Positions 34,010 to 42,922 of a stretch of DNA of 64,000 nucleotides are shown here, one piece after another. Made by a program: the position numbers and the translations under genes. Source of the DNA: Opitutia bacterium (GTDB lineage: Bacteria; Verrucomicrobiota; Verrucomicrobiia; Opitutales; UBA953). The stretch's first letter is position 1; each line of letters starts with the position of its first letter. Under the pieces are notes generated by a model. It was given only the letters and a program-made list of their open reading frames with translations. It was not told where the DNA came from and searched no databases. The stretch is taken from the NCBI GenBank assembly GCA_947377865.1, contig CANCHK010000006.1:1-64000 (forward strand). Reading direction: 5' to 3'.

Positions 34010-34925
34010 TCTGACGGAAATATTCTACCGTCTCGGCCAGTCCGGTGCTGACCGAAGACTGCGGTTTCCAGCCGGTGGCGAGGAGGCGCCCGGTCGATGC
34101 CAGCGAATGGCGGACGTCGCCGGCACGAGGCAGCAGGTGTTCGATCTTAGATCTCGAGCTGGTGAGCTGGATAATCTCCTGCGCGAGTGCGAGGATCGAC
34201 TGGCTCTGGCCATAGCCGACGTTGTAGGTGCCAGCCATGTCCTTGGAGGCTCCGGCATAGGCGAGGGCACCGACGATATCGGTCACATGGATGAAGTCGC
34301 GGGTCTGGCCACCGTCGCCATGGATGCCAATCGGTTCATTGCGTAGAGCTTTCGCGATGAAGATGGGGACGGCGGCAGCGTAGGCGGAGCGAGGGTCCTG
34401 TCGCGGCCCGAAGACGTTGAAGAAGCGCAGGCTCGTGGTGCCGAGGCCGTGAGCTTGGCGGTATTGTTCGAGCAATTGTTCGCCGGCGAGCTTGGTCTCG
34501 GCGTAGGGAGATTTCGGCTCTGGCGGCATCGATTCGAGCTTCGGTACCGTCGGATTGTCGCCGTAGATGGCGGCGGAAGACGCCAAGACGACCCTCCGAG
34601 CGCCGGCAGCTAAGGCGGCGGCGAGCACACGATGCGTGCCTTCGGTGTTCAGTTCGGCGCACTCGGTCGGTTTGGCGACGGATTCCGGCACCGAGATCAT
34701 CGCGGCGAGGTGGTAGACCTCCTCGGCCCCCGCGATGGCTTTTGACAAGGCGGTTGCGTCGAGGATGGAGCCTTGCAGGAAGCGGCAACGGACGCCTTCT
34801 AGGTTGCTGGCATACCCGCTCCTCAGGTCGTCGAGCACCGTCACTTCGGCATACTCGGCGAAGTGGCGCGCTAAATGTGAGCCGATGAACCCGGCGCCGC
34901 CGGTGATAAGCACGCGTTTACTCAT
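33999..34925 (-). CDS. NAD-dependent nucleotide-sugar epimerase (GalE-like)
   Basis: The protein has 308 residues of the extended SDR family. The NAD motif is TGGAGFIGSHLARHF, with the catalytic SSAAIYG and YAETK (Tyr-x-x-x-Lys). Members interconvert UDP-glucose/galactose or UDP-GlcNAc/GalNAc. Its place after the NahK-type kinase and a nucleotidyltransferase suggests the N-acetylated substrates. It overlaps the kinase gene by 4 bp and is last in the valS-headed run. Confidence 0.88.
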   Translation of the reverse strand: MSKRVLITGGAGFIGSHLARHFAEYAEVTVLDDLRSGYASNLEGVRCRFLQGSILDATALSKAIAGAEEVYHLAAMISVPESVAKPTECAELNTEGTHRVLAAALAAGARRVVLASSAAIYGDNPTVPKLESMPPEPKSPYAETKLAGEQLLEQYRQAHGLGTTSLRFFNVFGPRQDPRSAYAAAVPIFIAKALRNEPIGIHGDGGQTRDFIHVTDIVGALAYAGASKDMAGTYNVGYGQSQSILALAQEIIQLTSSRSKIEHLLPRAGDVRHSLASTGRLLATGWKPQSSVSTGLAETVEYFRQIKG

Positions 34926-36031
34926 GCGCTTGTGACCAGCGCCTGCATGGCGGGCAGCTGGGCTTCGATGGATTCGACTAGTTTGAACTGGGTACGTGCA
35001 CGGTCGAGGTTGTGTGATGGCCGCTTGATCTTAAAGTAGATGTCGCCTTCGAGCCAGTCGGTCAGGAAGCGTAGCCCGATTTCGAAGGTGATGAGTTTGC
35101 CGGCGAAGGGCAGGAGTTCTTTCTCTTTAGGCGTCAGGAAGACCCTGGTGGATTCGAGGTATCCTTTGATCAGGGCCTCGAACAGGGGAAGTTGCATTCT
35201 GACCTTGGAGAGATCTGTTTCGTCCTCTGCGGCTGGCGAGGTCGACGTGCGCACGAGGTCGCCAAAATCATAAAGCACCGAGCCGGGCATGACCGTGTCG
35301 AGGTCGATGACGCAGACGCCTTCCTGGGTGACGTCGTCGAGCAGGACGTTGTTCAGCTTGGTGTCATTGTGCGTCACGCGTTCAGGGAGGGAGCCATCGC
35401 GCAAGGCGTCGACGACCACGCTGACTTCGTGGGCGCGGGCTAAGGCGAAGGCGATTTCAGGTACGGCGAGAGCGGCCCGGCCATGGTCGTCCTTCGCTAA
35501 GGCCTGCTGGAAGCGGGCGAAGCGTGAGGGGGTGTGATGAAAGTCGGGGATGGTCTCGTGGAGTCGGCCACCGGGAAGGTCGGCGAGCAGGGCTTGGAAT
35601 GCGCCGAACGATTTTGCCGCAGCGTAAGCTTGTTTGGGTGAGCGGACGATATCATGCCCGGTGGCGCCTTCGATGAAATGGTAGCAGCGCCAGCGATTGC
35701 CCGCGTTATCGACGAGCCAAGCCTTGCCTGTGCGGGTCGGGATGAGGCGCAGCGTGCGTCGATCGGCGTCGGAGACGCCCGCATGCTTAAGTTTGGCGTA
35801 GGCATGGGCGCAGACGCGCTCCACGTTGGCCATGAGCTCGTCCGGTCGGTGGAAGACGTTGTGGTTAATGCGTTGGAGTACGTAGCGGCTAGGACCGCCG
35901 TCGGGCTTTACGTCTACCTTGAAGGTATCGTTGATATGGCCGCTGCCGTAGGGGGAGGCCGATACGATTTCACCGGAGAGCGAGAATGCCCGGGCGATCG
36001 TGACGGCGTCATATCCTGCGGTGCCGGACAT
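34922..36031 (-). CDS. N-acetylhexosamine 1-kinase (NahK-like)
   Basis: The protein has 369 residues of the phosphotransferase (APH) fold. Stretches closely resemble bifidobacterial NahK as I recall it: ASPYGSGHINDTF, RYVLQRINHNVF, the catalytic VTHNDTKLNNVL, VIDLDTVMPGSVLYDFGD, and FLTDWLEGDIYF near the C-terminus. NahK phosphorylates GlcNAc and GalNAc at O1. The ATG at 36031 starts at the family N-terminus; upstream in-frame sequence overlaps the previous gene. The spacing of 2 bp to the nucleotidyltransferase and 4-bp overlap with galE argue for one pathway. Confidence 0.88.
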   Translation of the reverse strand: MSGTAGYDAVTIARAFSLSGEIVSASPYGSGHINDTFKVDVKPDGGPSRYVLQRINHNVFHRPDELMANVERVCAHAYAKLKHAGVSDADRRTLRLIPTRTGKAWLVDNAGNRWRCYHFIEGATGHDIVRSPKQAYAAAKSFGAFQALLADLPGGRLHETIPDFHHTPSRFARFQQALAKDDHGRAALAVPEIAFALARAHEVSVVVDALRDGSLPERVTHNDTKLNNVLLDDVTQEGVCVIDLDTVMPGSVLYDFGDLVRTSTSPAAEDETDLSKVRMQLPLFEALIKGYLESTRVFLTPKEKELLPFAGKLITFEIGLRFLTDWLEGDIYFKIKRPSHNLDRARTQFKLVESIEAQLPAMQALVTSA

Positions 36032-36033
36032 CG

Positions 36034-36939
36034 TCAGGCCCAGAGGGAAGGTGGGTAGGCGCCGCTGCTCACCTGCTGGCTGATGCTGGCTTGAACGACG
36101 GGCTTGTCTTCGCGGTAGGTCACTCCGAACCAGGTGGAATCGGAGCGCAGCACCTGACAACTTGCCTGTCCGGCGCGGATGAGGCTGCCGACGGACATCG
36201 GGATGTAGGACTCGCTTTTCATCTCGGATCCTTTGGCGGTCAGGAAGGCTCGGAAGTCGGCCTCGAGCTGGGGGAAGATTGCTGGCGTGAAGCCCCACAT
36301 GTTCATCGATACCGGTTCGTTTCCAGTTAGTGGCACGCCGACACCGTCCTCGCCGCGATGTTCGGCGCCATTCGCCAGCTTTGAGATCTTCGTCAGCTCT
36401 TGGATGTCGGTCAGCTTGCCGGTGGAATCGGTCTGGCAGACGCCGCGGGCGACGGTGCCATGTTCCGAGAGGGTGTTCTTGAGGGTGAACCCGACCATCG
36501 CGTAGGCCTTTGAATCGTTGGTCAGCGCTGAGAGATAGCGGCCGAGCGTCGCGTAGGAGTCGCGGCCGTAGAAATCGTCGGCGTTGATGACTGCGAAGGG
36601 CGTATGGACAGCGTCACGGGCGCAGAGAATAGCGTGGGTCGTGCCCCAGGGTTTTTCTCGACCGGTCGGGACCGTGAAGCCTACCGGCAGTTGGTCGATC
36701 GTCTGAAAGGCGAAGCCTACGTCGATACGCCCGGTGAACTTTGCGGCAATACGGTCGCGGAAGTCTTTCTCGAAGTCAGGACGGATGATGAACACCACCT
36801 TGCCGAAGCCGGCACGGATCGCATCGAAGACTGAGTAGTCGAGGATGGTTTCGCCGGACGGACCCATCGGGTCAATCTGCTTCAGGCCGCCGTAACGGCT
36901 GCCCATTCCGGCGGCGAGGACGAGGAGAGTCGGTTTCAT
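36034..36939 (-). CDS. Sugar-1-phosphate nucleotidyltransferase
   Basis: The protein has 301 residues. The nucleotide-binding start VLAAGMGSRYGGLKQ is the NTP_transferase signature, and INADDFYG holds the catalytic metal Asp. It joins a sugar 1-phosphate to a nucleoside triphosphate. Placed between a NahK-type kinase and a GalE-like epimerase, the natural reading is HexNAc-1-phosphate plus UTP to UDP-HexNAc, but the nucleotide and sugar cannot be proven from motifs. 1 bp after the PIG-L gene. Confidence 0.85.
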   Translation of the reverse strand: MKPTLLVLAAGMGSRYGGLKQIDPMGPSGETILDYSVFDAIRAGFGKVVFIIRPDFEKDFRDRIAAKFTGRIDVGFAFQTIDQLPVGFTVPTGREKPWGTTHAILCARDAVHTPFAVINADDFYGRDSYATLGRYLSALTNDSKAYAMVGFTLKNTLSEHGTVARGVCQTDSTGKLTDIQELTKISKLANGAEHRGEDGVGVPLTGNEPVSMNMWGFTPAIFPQLEADFRAFLTAKGSEMKSESYIPMSVGSLIRAGQASCQVLRSDSTWFGVTYREDKPVVQASISQQVSSGAYPPSLWA

Positions 36940-36940
36940 G

Positions 36941-37789
36941 TCAGAGGGATTTTCGGATGCGGGCGGAGACGTCGGCCTTCAGGCGGTCGATGAATCCGAC
37001 CGTATAGGCGAGAGAATCAAGGGTTTCATCTTGAATGAGAGGGGTCAGGTCCATCGCCCACTGCATGGCCGATTCTTGATCGGTCGAATGCGCGTTGCTG
37101 AAGGTCGCGTTGGCCGTGCGGCGTCCGAGGACAGCTAGGTCGTAGCGCTTGCCCCCGGCGATCTGGGTGGCGAAGACCTCGTTGAGGGCGCGGGCCAGTT
37201 CCGGGTGGGCCGAGATCGGCATCGCGGTCTTTTCGCTATCCACGAGCCAGTCAAGGTCGCGCCATACTTCGCAACCATAGACCATCTTAGGTCGATCCGC
37301 TTTGGCCATCTGGCGCATGGCTTCGATGCACCGGAGTGCGCAGCCGACGTGCGTGTCGTGCTTGTCGGCGAGGTTATGCAGGTAGACGACCTCGGGGTGG
37401 CTGGCTTCGAGAATGCGGCGGAGGTCGTCGCGGACGGTGGTCTGCTGGGAGTCGCGGACAGCCGCGCTGCCGAAGCCCAGTTGGGCGATGAAGGAGTACT
37501 GGCCGATGACGGCGGCGGCTTCCTGTTCGCGGATGCGTTCGGCGGCAATCTGATCGTCGGTCCAGTCCTTAAACTGGCCAGCACGGGAACTTCCCCGTCC
37601 ATCAGTGATGGTCACCCCGCCGAACCATCGATCGGTGCGATTGTAGCAGGCAAGGATCCCGTGGAATGCCATGAACTCTAGGTCATCTTGGTGGGCGCCG
37701 ATGCCGAGGTGCGTCGTGCGGCTTAGGGCGCCCAGTCCGGTCTCGCCGTCCGGAGTCACGATGCGTGCGAGAGGGTTGAGTGAGATCAT
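36941..37789 (-). CDS. PIG-L (LmbE-like) family deacetylase
   Basis: The protein has 282 residues. The zinc motif is GAHQDDLEF (His33, Asp36, a variant of AHPDDE), and the second zinc His lies in LADKHDTHV. PIG-L enzymes remove the acetyl group from GlcNAc-containing molecules. There is no signal peptide, so it acts in the cytoplasm. The gene overlaps the sugar-kinase gene by 4 bp and stands between it and the nucleotidyltransferase, with nagB two genes upstream. I infer GlcNAc-6-phosphate or a related sugar as substrate. Confidence 0.85.
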   Translation of the reverse strand: MISLNPLARIVTPDGETGLGALSRTTHLGIGAHQDDLEFMAFHGILACYNRTDRWFGGVTITDGRGSSRAGQFKDWTDDQIAAERIREQEAAAVIGQYSFIAQLGFGSAAVRDSQQTTVRDDLRRILEASHPEVVYLHNLADKHDTHVGCALRCIEAMRQMAKADRPKMVYGCEVWRDLDWLVDSEKTAMPISAHPELARALNEVFATQIAGGKRYDLAVLGRRTANATFSNAHSTDQESAMQWAMDLTPLIQDETLDSLAYTVGFIDRLKADVSARIRKSL

Positions 37790-39171
37790 CGGCTGAGGGC
37801 GGGAAGGGAGGCGGCGGCGATGGCCTGGCCATGACGCTTATCTTTCTCGCCCGGAACGACGAGGTCGATGCGAAGTTCTGGGAATTCTTCCCGCAGGATC
37901 ATCCTGGCCTTGTCGATGATGAGTGTGCCGCCCTGACCGGAGGTGACACGCCCCATCATTAACAGGCACCCTATCTCATAGAAGCTGGCGAAATGGGCGA
38001 TCGCGTAACCAAAGGCGATGCCGATGGCTTCGTAGACCTGTTGTGCTCTCGGGTCATGGGAGAGAATCAGCCTCTGCAGTTCTTCGAGCTGCTCGGGTAG
38101 GCGCATCGAGGCGGGCAGGGTGATGCCAGCAAGAGGGAGCAGGCGGCCGACGCCTTGTTGGCTGAAGTATTGCACTGCGCAGCCGCGATCGCCGGACCAC
38201 TCATCTGCCGGGCCGTCCGGGCGATAATCCACAGGCACGAAGGCCAGCTCGCTCAGCCAGTTGGTAAGGCTGCCTGCCGTATCGACATACCCAGCTGCCA
38301 CGCTGGTTCCCATGGCAACACCGAGAACGGCATTACGCCCTAGGGACATCGAGCCTGCCAGGGCGGTGACGTCGCCGTCGTTCAGGACTTCGAACGGTAC
38401 GCCGTAGGATTTTGCGAGGTCTAGGAAGATATCACGTACCTGAGAGTCGAAGAGGGAGGCGTCCGTGATTCCGCGGAAGAGCGATGCGACTCTCACCTTA
38501 TTGTTCACGTAGACGCCAGCGGAAGAGCCCCCGATGGCGTCGACACGGGGTAGATGGCTGGCGGCGAGATTCAATGAATGACGAATGCCGGCGAGATGGT
38601 AGGCCGGGTCGGACTGGAAATAAGGATCCCATTTCACTTCCTCGGAGAAGACGACCTTGCCATCGATGAGCGCGGCACACTTGCGGTCGGATCCGCCTAG
38701 GTCGAAACCGATGCGACACCCGTCTAGGTTGCGTCCGAGCGGGAGGTGGGCGGAGACGGCTTCCGGAAGTTCAGAGATTTCGATCGCACGGAATGAAAGC
38801 GGCCGCTCAAAGACCTTACGGAGGAAGTCGGCGTCGAAGGCCCGACAGCCCGACGAAGAGTAGTCAGCTTGCAGGCGAAAGGCGAGGTGGGTGGCTTCCG
38901 GTCCGCAGAGTAGGATGTCCGGGGCACCGCGCGACCAGAGCAGGAACTTCACCGTGCGTTCGACGTGAAGATAGGTCGCATCGTCGTCGACTCCGCTTGC
39001 CAGTACCTGTGTGCGAAATAGCGAGGCGGTGCCATCGTCTCGCCGTAGGGCAATCGTGAGTTCGGATGAGCCAGCCGTCGCCGCGCAACGGCGCAGGTAG
39101 GCGCGGGTCCAGAGGGCGGCAGGAACGAGGCCCGGGTCGATGGCGGAGCGATGGCGAGGGGCGACGTCCAT
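37786..39171 (-). CDS. ROK/BadF-like sugar kinase, possible N-acetylhexosamine kinase
   Basis: The protein has 461 residues from the ATG at 39171. The ASKHA phosphate-1 motif IGFDLGGSDRKCAALIDG lies near residue 165, and LGVAMGTSVAAGYVD near 295 is the second phosphate loop. The first ~150 residues form an extra N-terminal domain not found in compact ROK kinases. The neighbours nagB (8 bp upstream) and PIG-L (4-bp overlap) suggest phosphorylation of GlcNAc or another amino sugar at O6. Sugar identity is inferred from context only. Confidence 0.7.
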   Translation of the reverse strand: MDVAPRHRSAIDPGLVPAALWTRAYLRRCAATAGSSELTIALRRDDGTASLFRTQVLASGVDDDATYLHVERTVKFLLWSRGAPDILLCGPEATHLAFRLQADYSSSGCRAFDADFLRKVFERPLSFRAIEISELPEAVSAHLPLGRNLDGCRIGFDLGGSDRKCAALIDGKVVFSEEVKWDPYFQSDPAYHLAGIRHSLNLAASHLPRVDAIGGSSAGVYVNNKVRVASLFRGITDASLFDSQVRDIFLDLAKSYGVPFEVLNDGDVTALAGSMSLGRNAVLGVAMGTSVAAGYVDTAGSLTNWLSELAFVPVDYRPDGPADEWSGDRGCAVQYFSQQGVGRLLPLAGITLPASMRLPEQLEELQRLILSHDPRAQQVYEAIGIAFGYAIAHFASFYEIGCLLMMGRVTSGQGGTLIIDKARMILREEFPELRIDLVVPGEKDKRHGQAIAAASLPALSR

Positions 39172-39179
39172 CGGGCTGG

Positions 39180-39920
39180 TCAAAGAGCCTTGGCGGCAGC
39201 CGCGTCGAGGTGGAACGTGCAATGGGGGTGCTTCTGCAGCCAGGTAGCGGGACAGTGGGCGGAAGGTGTCTCTTGGATCGCCCGACGGATGACGTCGGCC
39301 TTGGCTTCGCCAAAGGCGATGAGTTCGACTCGGCGAGCCTCGAGGATCGTAGCGACACCCATCGTCAGGGCGCCATGGGGCACTAGGGCGATGTCGCCGA
39401 AGAAGGCCGAGTTGTCGCGACGGGTCACCTCATCGAGGTGGACCCAGCGGGTGCGGGTGTCGACGGCGGAGGGTGGTTCATTGAAACCGATGTGGCCCGT
39501 GCGGCCTATGCCGAGAATCTGGAGATCGATTCCGCCGACGGCACGGATGGCCGCTTCGTAGTCGGTGCAATTCTTTGCCAGATCTTTCGACAGACCGTCA
39601 GGAATATGGATATTGGCCGCGGGAATATCCAGATGACGGAAAAGATTTTCCTCCATGAAGAACCGGTACGATTGCGGATGCGTCGCGCCGAGGCCTTCGT
39701 ACTCATCGAGATTAAAGGTGATGACTGAACTAAAACTCAGCTTTTCCTCGCGGTGGAGACGGATGAGCTCGGCGTAAAGCGGCAGAGGCGTAGAGCCCGT
39801 CGCCAATCCTAGCACCGTTGGCTTGCCCGATTTCGAGCGTATCTCAATTAGGTCGGCAATCTCCCGGGCAATCGCCTGCGCGGCGGTTTGTTTGTCGGGA
39901 TGAAGCCTGGTCGCGATCAT
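39180..39920 (-). CDS. nagB: Glucosamine-6-phosphate deaminase
   Basis: The protein has 246 residues. VLGLATGSTPLPLYAEL binds the phosphate, and FNLDEYEG and GIGRTGHIGFNEP hold the catalytic Asp, His and Glu of NagB. It converts glucosamine-6-phosphate to fructose-6-phosphate and ammonia. The ATG at 39920 lies one base after the valS stop; an in-frame ATG at 39938 would overlap valS. No nagA-type deacetylase is near, but a PIG-L gene is. Confidence 0.94.
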   Translation of the reverse strand: MIATRLHPDKQTAAQAIAREIADLIEIRSKSGKPTVLGLATGSTPLPLYAELIRLHREEKLSFSSVITFNLDEYEGLGATHPQSYRFFMEENLFRHLDIPAANIHIPDGLSKDLAKNCTDYEAAIRAVGGIDLQILGIGRTGHIGFNEPPSAVDTRTRWVHLDEVTRRDNSAFFGDIALVPHGALTMGVATILEARRVELIAFGEAKADVIRRAIQETPSAHCPATWLQKHPHCTFHLDAAAAKAL

Positions 39921-39921
39921 C

Positions 39922-42645
39922 TTAGCCGAGCGTGGCAATCATGCGCGCAATCTCATCGCGCTTGGCTTTAGCGTCATCGAGCTGCTTGCGGGCGCCTTCA
40001 AGGATCTTAGGCGGGGCTTTTGAGACGAAAGCTTCGTTGGTCAATTTGGCTTCGCCCGCGGCGACTGCCTGTTCGAGCTTGATGAGTTCCTTGGCGAGGC
40101 GGATCTTCTCGGCGGCGACGTCGACCGTGCCGGAGAGTTCGAGTAAGACGGTGCCGAGTGAGTTGAGTGAACCGGTACGGTCGCCGGCATCGTCGGCAAA
40201 GGTGATTTCGGCCAGACCGGCCATGCTGCTGAGCTTATCGCTGTTCGACTGGAGGAGGGCTTTCGCCGTGGCGTCCTTGGCGACAATCGTGATGACCGAA
40301 TCGCGGCGGGTCGCCTGGTTGGCTTGCGACTTGAGGCCGCGGACCGAGGCGACGAATTCGCGGAGGAGGGCGACATCGGCGACCTTGGCGGCGCTGAGCT
40401 TGATGCCGTTTTCGCGAAGGACGCGGAGAAGATCGCCGCCGGAGCCGGTGTGGTGGTTCTGGATAAAATCCTTTTCTGCGCCATAGCCAAGCAGGTGCCA
40501 GAGTTCTTCGGAGATGAACGGAGCGACCGGGTGGAGCAGCAGGAGGAACTGTCGCAGTACGAGATCTTGCACCGCGAGGCAATTATCGACGAGGGCGGGG
40601 TCCTTAAGGCGAGCCTTCGAGGCTTCGACGTACCAGTCGCAGAAGTCGCCCCAAAAGAAGGAGTACAGTCCCTGCGCGTAGGCGGTGAACTCGTGCTCGT
40701 CCAAGTTCTTGGTCGTGCTGTCGGTCAGTTCGGCGAGGCCTTGGAGGATGGCGAAGTCGTCGTCATCGAGTTGGGAGGCCTTGATGCGGCTGACGACAGC
40801 GGCGAGCGTCGAGTTGTCGGCCATCGGGCCAGACATCTGGCGGAAGCGGGCAGCATTCCAGAGCTTGTTGCAGAAGTTGCGTCCTTGGCTGACGCGATCT
40901 TCGTCGAAGAGGATATCCTGGCCCTTGGGGGCGATGGATAGCAGGCCGAAGCGGAGGCCGTCGGCGCCGAACTTCGCGATCAGGTCGAGGGGCTCGGGAG
41001 AGTTGCCCAGTGACTTGGACATCTTGCGTCCGAGCTTGTCGCGGATGATGCCGTTGAAATAGACGCGCTTGAACGGGATGCGCTGACGGATCTCGTCATC
41101 GGTGAGCGTCTTCTTCTCGGGGCCGTGAAGTTCGAGGCCTGCGATGATCATGCGGGCAACCCAGAGGAAGATGATGTCGGGGCCGGTCGCGAGGGCGCCA
41201 GTCGGATACCAATGCTTCAGTTCTTCAGTCGTCTCTCCGGGCCTGCGCCAACCGATGGTCGCCAGGCACCAGAGCCAGGAGGAAGCCCACGTGTCGAGCA
41301 CATCGGGGTCCTGTTCCCAGTTGGCGGCATCTGCTGGGGCCGTGAGGGAGACGTGCAGGTTCTTCGGGTCGTTACGGTCGGCGCCCTTGCGGTACCAGAC
41401 CGGGATGCGGTGGCCCCACCAGAGCTGGCGGCTGACGCACCAATCCTGGATATTCTCCAGCCAGTGGAGGTAGGTCTTCGTCCAGCGTTCTGGGTGGAAC
41501 TTGATGATGCCCGACGTGACGGCCCGCTTAGCTTCGTCGATCTTTGGGTAGCGGATGAACCACTGTTCGCTGAGGCGAGGTTCGATCGGAACGTCGGCGC
41601 GTTCCGAATAACCTACCGTGTTCTCATAAGGTTCGGTCTTCACGAGGGCACCGAGTTCCTCGAGGAGTTTTTCGGCCATACCGCGTGCCTTGAAGCGTTC
41701 CACGCCGGCGAGCGGACCCGCGTCGGCGTTCATCGTGCCATCCGGGTTCATCACGTCGACTACCGGAAGGTTATGGCGCTTGCCGATGTCGAAGTCGGTG
41801 CGGTCGTGAGCCGGCGTGACCTTGAGGACGCCCGTGCCGAACTCCTTCTCGACGGCGGTGTCGCCGACAATCGGGATCTGGGCGCGAGGGAAGGGGCGCC
41901 AGACGTGCTTGCCGATGAGGTGCTTGTAGCGTTCGTCGTCAGGGTGGACCGCTACGGCGGCGTCGCCTGGGATGGTCTCGGGGCGCGTGGTGGAGATCTC
42001 GAGGAATGTGCCCGGGATCTCGGCGACCTCGTAACGCATGCGGTAGAGTGAGCCCTTAGAGGGCTTCATAATCACCTCTTCGTCGGAAAGGCCGGTCTGC
42101 GAGACCGGGCACCAGTTGACCATGCGCTTGCCGCGATAAACGTAGCCGCGTTCGTAAAGGGTGACGAAGGTCTGCAGGACTGCCTGCGAATAGCCGGCGT
42201 CGAGGGTATGGACCGTGCGATCCCAATCGCAGGAGGCACCAAGTTTACGGAGCTGACCAAGGATGATGCCGCCATGTTTGTCGCGCCACTCGGACGCGAC
42301 TTGAATGAATTTTTCGCGACCGAGGTCGTGGCGAGTCTTGCCTTCCTTCTGACGGAGTTCCTTTTCGACGCGGGACTGCGTGGCGATGCCTGCATGGTCG
42401 GTACCCGGGAGCCAGAGCGCGGATTTGCCTTCTTGGCGGGCGCGTCGGACCATGATGTCCTGCAGCGTGTTATTGAGCAGGTGTCCCATGTGTAGGACGC
42501 CCGTCACGTTCGGCGGCGGGATCATGACCGCGAACGACTCGCGGGTGTGGTCTACCTTGCCCTTGAAGCAACCGGCCGCGACCCAGCGGTCGTACCACTG
42601 CTGTTCGACGCCTTGCGGTTCATAAGATTTGGGGATTTCGGCCAT
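39922..42645 (-). CDS. valS: Valyl-tRNA synthetase
   Basis: The protein is full length at 907 residues. The class I signatures are PPNVTGVLHMGHLLN (HIGH-type) and KMSKSLGNSPEP. The C-terminal ~65 residues form the tRNA-binding coiled coil (KIRLAKELIKLEQ). It charges tRNA-Val and has an editing domain in mid-protein. It is the first gene of a run that continues without a gap into nagB and the amino-sugar genes, and it is divergent from the SRP RNA gene. Confidence 0.98.
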   Translation of the reverse strand: MAEIPKSYEPQGVEQQWYDRWVAAGCFKGKVDHTRESFAVMIPPPNVTGVLHMGHLLNNTLQDIMVRRARQEGKSALWLPGTDHAGIATQSRVEKELRQKEGKTRHDLGREKFIQVASEWRDKHGGIILGQLRKLGASCDWDRTVHTLDAGYSQAVLQTFVTLYERGYVYRGKRMVNWCPVSQTGLSDEEVIMKPSKGSLYRMRYEVAEIPGTFLEISTTRPETIPGDAAVAVHPDDERYKHLIGKHVWRPFPRAQIPIVGDTAVEKEFGTGVLKVTPAHDRTDFDIGKRHNLPVVDVMNPDGTMNADAGPLAGVERFKARGMAEKLLEELGALVKTEPYENTVGYSERADVPIEPRLSEQWFIRYPKIDEAKRAVTSGIIKFHPERWTKTYLHWLENIQDWCVSRQLWWGHRIPVWYRKGADRNDPKNLHVSLTAPADAANWEQDPDVLDTWASSWLWCLATIGWRRPGETTEELKHWYPTGALATGPDIIFLWVARMIIAGLELHGPEKKTLTDDEIRQRIPFKRVYFNGIIRDKLGRKMSKSLGNSPEPLDLIAKFGADGLRFGLLSIAPKGQDILFDEDRVSQGRNFCNKLWNAARFRQMSGPMADNSTLAAVVSRIKASQLDDDDFAILQGLAELTDSTTKNLDEHEFTAYAQGLYSFFWGDFCDWYVEASKARLKDPALVDNCLAVQDLVLRQFLLLLHPVAPFISEELWHLLGYGAEKDFIQNHHTGSGGDLLRVLRENGIKLSAAKVADVALLREFVASVRGLKSQANQATRRDSVITIVAKDATAKALLQSNSDKLSSMAGLAEITFADDAGDRTGSLNSLGTVLLELSGTVDVAAEKIRLAKELIKLEQAVAAGEAKLTNEAFVSKAPPKILEGARKQLDDAKAKRDEIARMIATLG

Positions 42646-42679
42646 CGGAAAGAGGAATGATTAGGGGTTAAGTTGGGGA

Positions 42680-42711
42680 TTGAAAAGAACGGACTAGGCG
42701 GGCATTAAGAT
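42680..42711 (+). promoter_or_regulatory. Candidate promoter of the SRP RNA gene
   Basis: TTGAAA (42680-42685) lies upstream of TAAGAT (42706-42711), with an alternative -10 CATTAA (42703-42708) at the ideal 17-bp spacing. Either would start transcription at the 5' end of the RNA near 42717. Confidence 0.35.
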
Positions 42712-42716
42712 TAGCA

Positions 42717-42814
42717 AGTCAGGCCCCATGCAACGGGTGGCAGACGAATCCCGCCAGGTCCGGAAGGAAGCAACGGCAGTCAGTCCATCCGTGTGCCGTG
42801 GCAAGCCTGGCCCC
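42717..42814 (+). ncRNA. ffs: Bacterial signal recognition particle RNA (small 4.5S type)
   Basis: The domain IV core AGGTCCGGAAGGAAGCA is present at 42756-42772. The ends TCAGGC (42719-42724) and GCCTGG (42805-42810) pair to close the hairpin of about 98 nucleotides. With Ffh it targets membrane proteins. It lies in the gap between valS and lpdA, transcribed away from valS, and is followed by a terminator. The end positions are approximate. Confidence 0.93.
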
Positions 42815-42827
42815 TTGTTTTTCATTC

Positions 42828-42860
42828 GACGCCTTCCCTTCATTTGGGAGGGCGTCCTTG
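42828..42860 (+). terminator. Terminator of the SRP RNA gene
   Basis: GACGCCTTCCC (42828-42838) pairs with GGGAGGGCGTC (42846-42856) with one U-G pair, followed by the weak T-tract CTTGTTT. Confidence 0.7.
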
Positions 42861-42870
42861 TTTGGCTGTA

Positions 42871-42901
42871 AAATGAGAAAGGGTGCTATTCGCACCCTTT
42901 C
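42871..42901 (-). terminator. Terminator of the lpdA gene
   Basis: GAAAGGGTGC (42877-42886) and GCACCCTTTC (42892-42901) form a perfect 10-bp stem. On the minus strand it is followed by TCATTTTAC. It lies 22 bp past the lpdA stop. Confidence 0.7.
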
Positions 42902-42922
42902 GTTCAAAAGTCCGACCCTCGC

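Noticed and set aside
42646-42922. tRNA gene in the valS-lpdA gap
   Set aside because: The structured RNA here has the SRP domain IV core and no cloverleaf or T-loop sequence.
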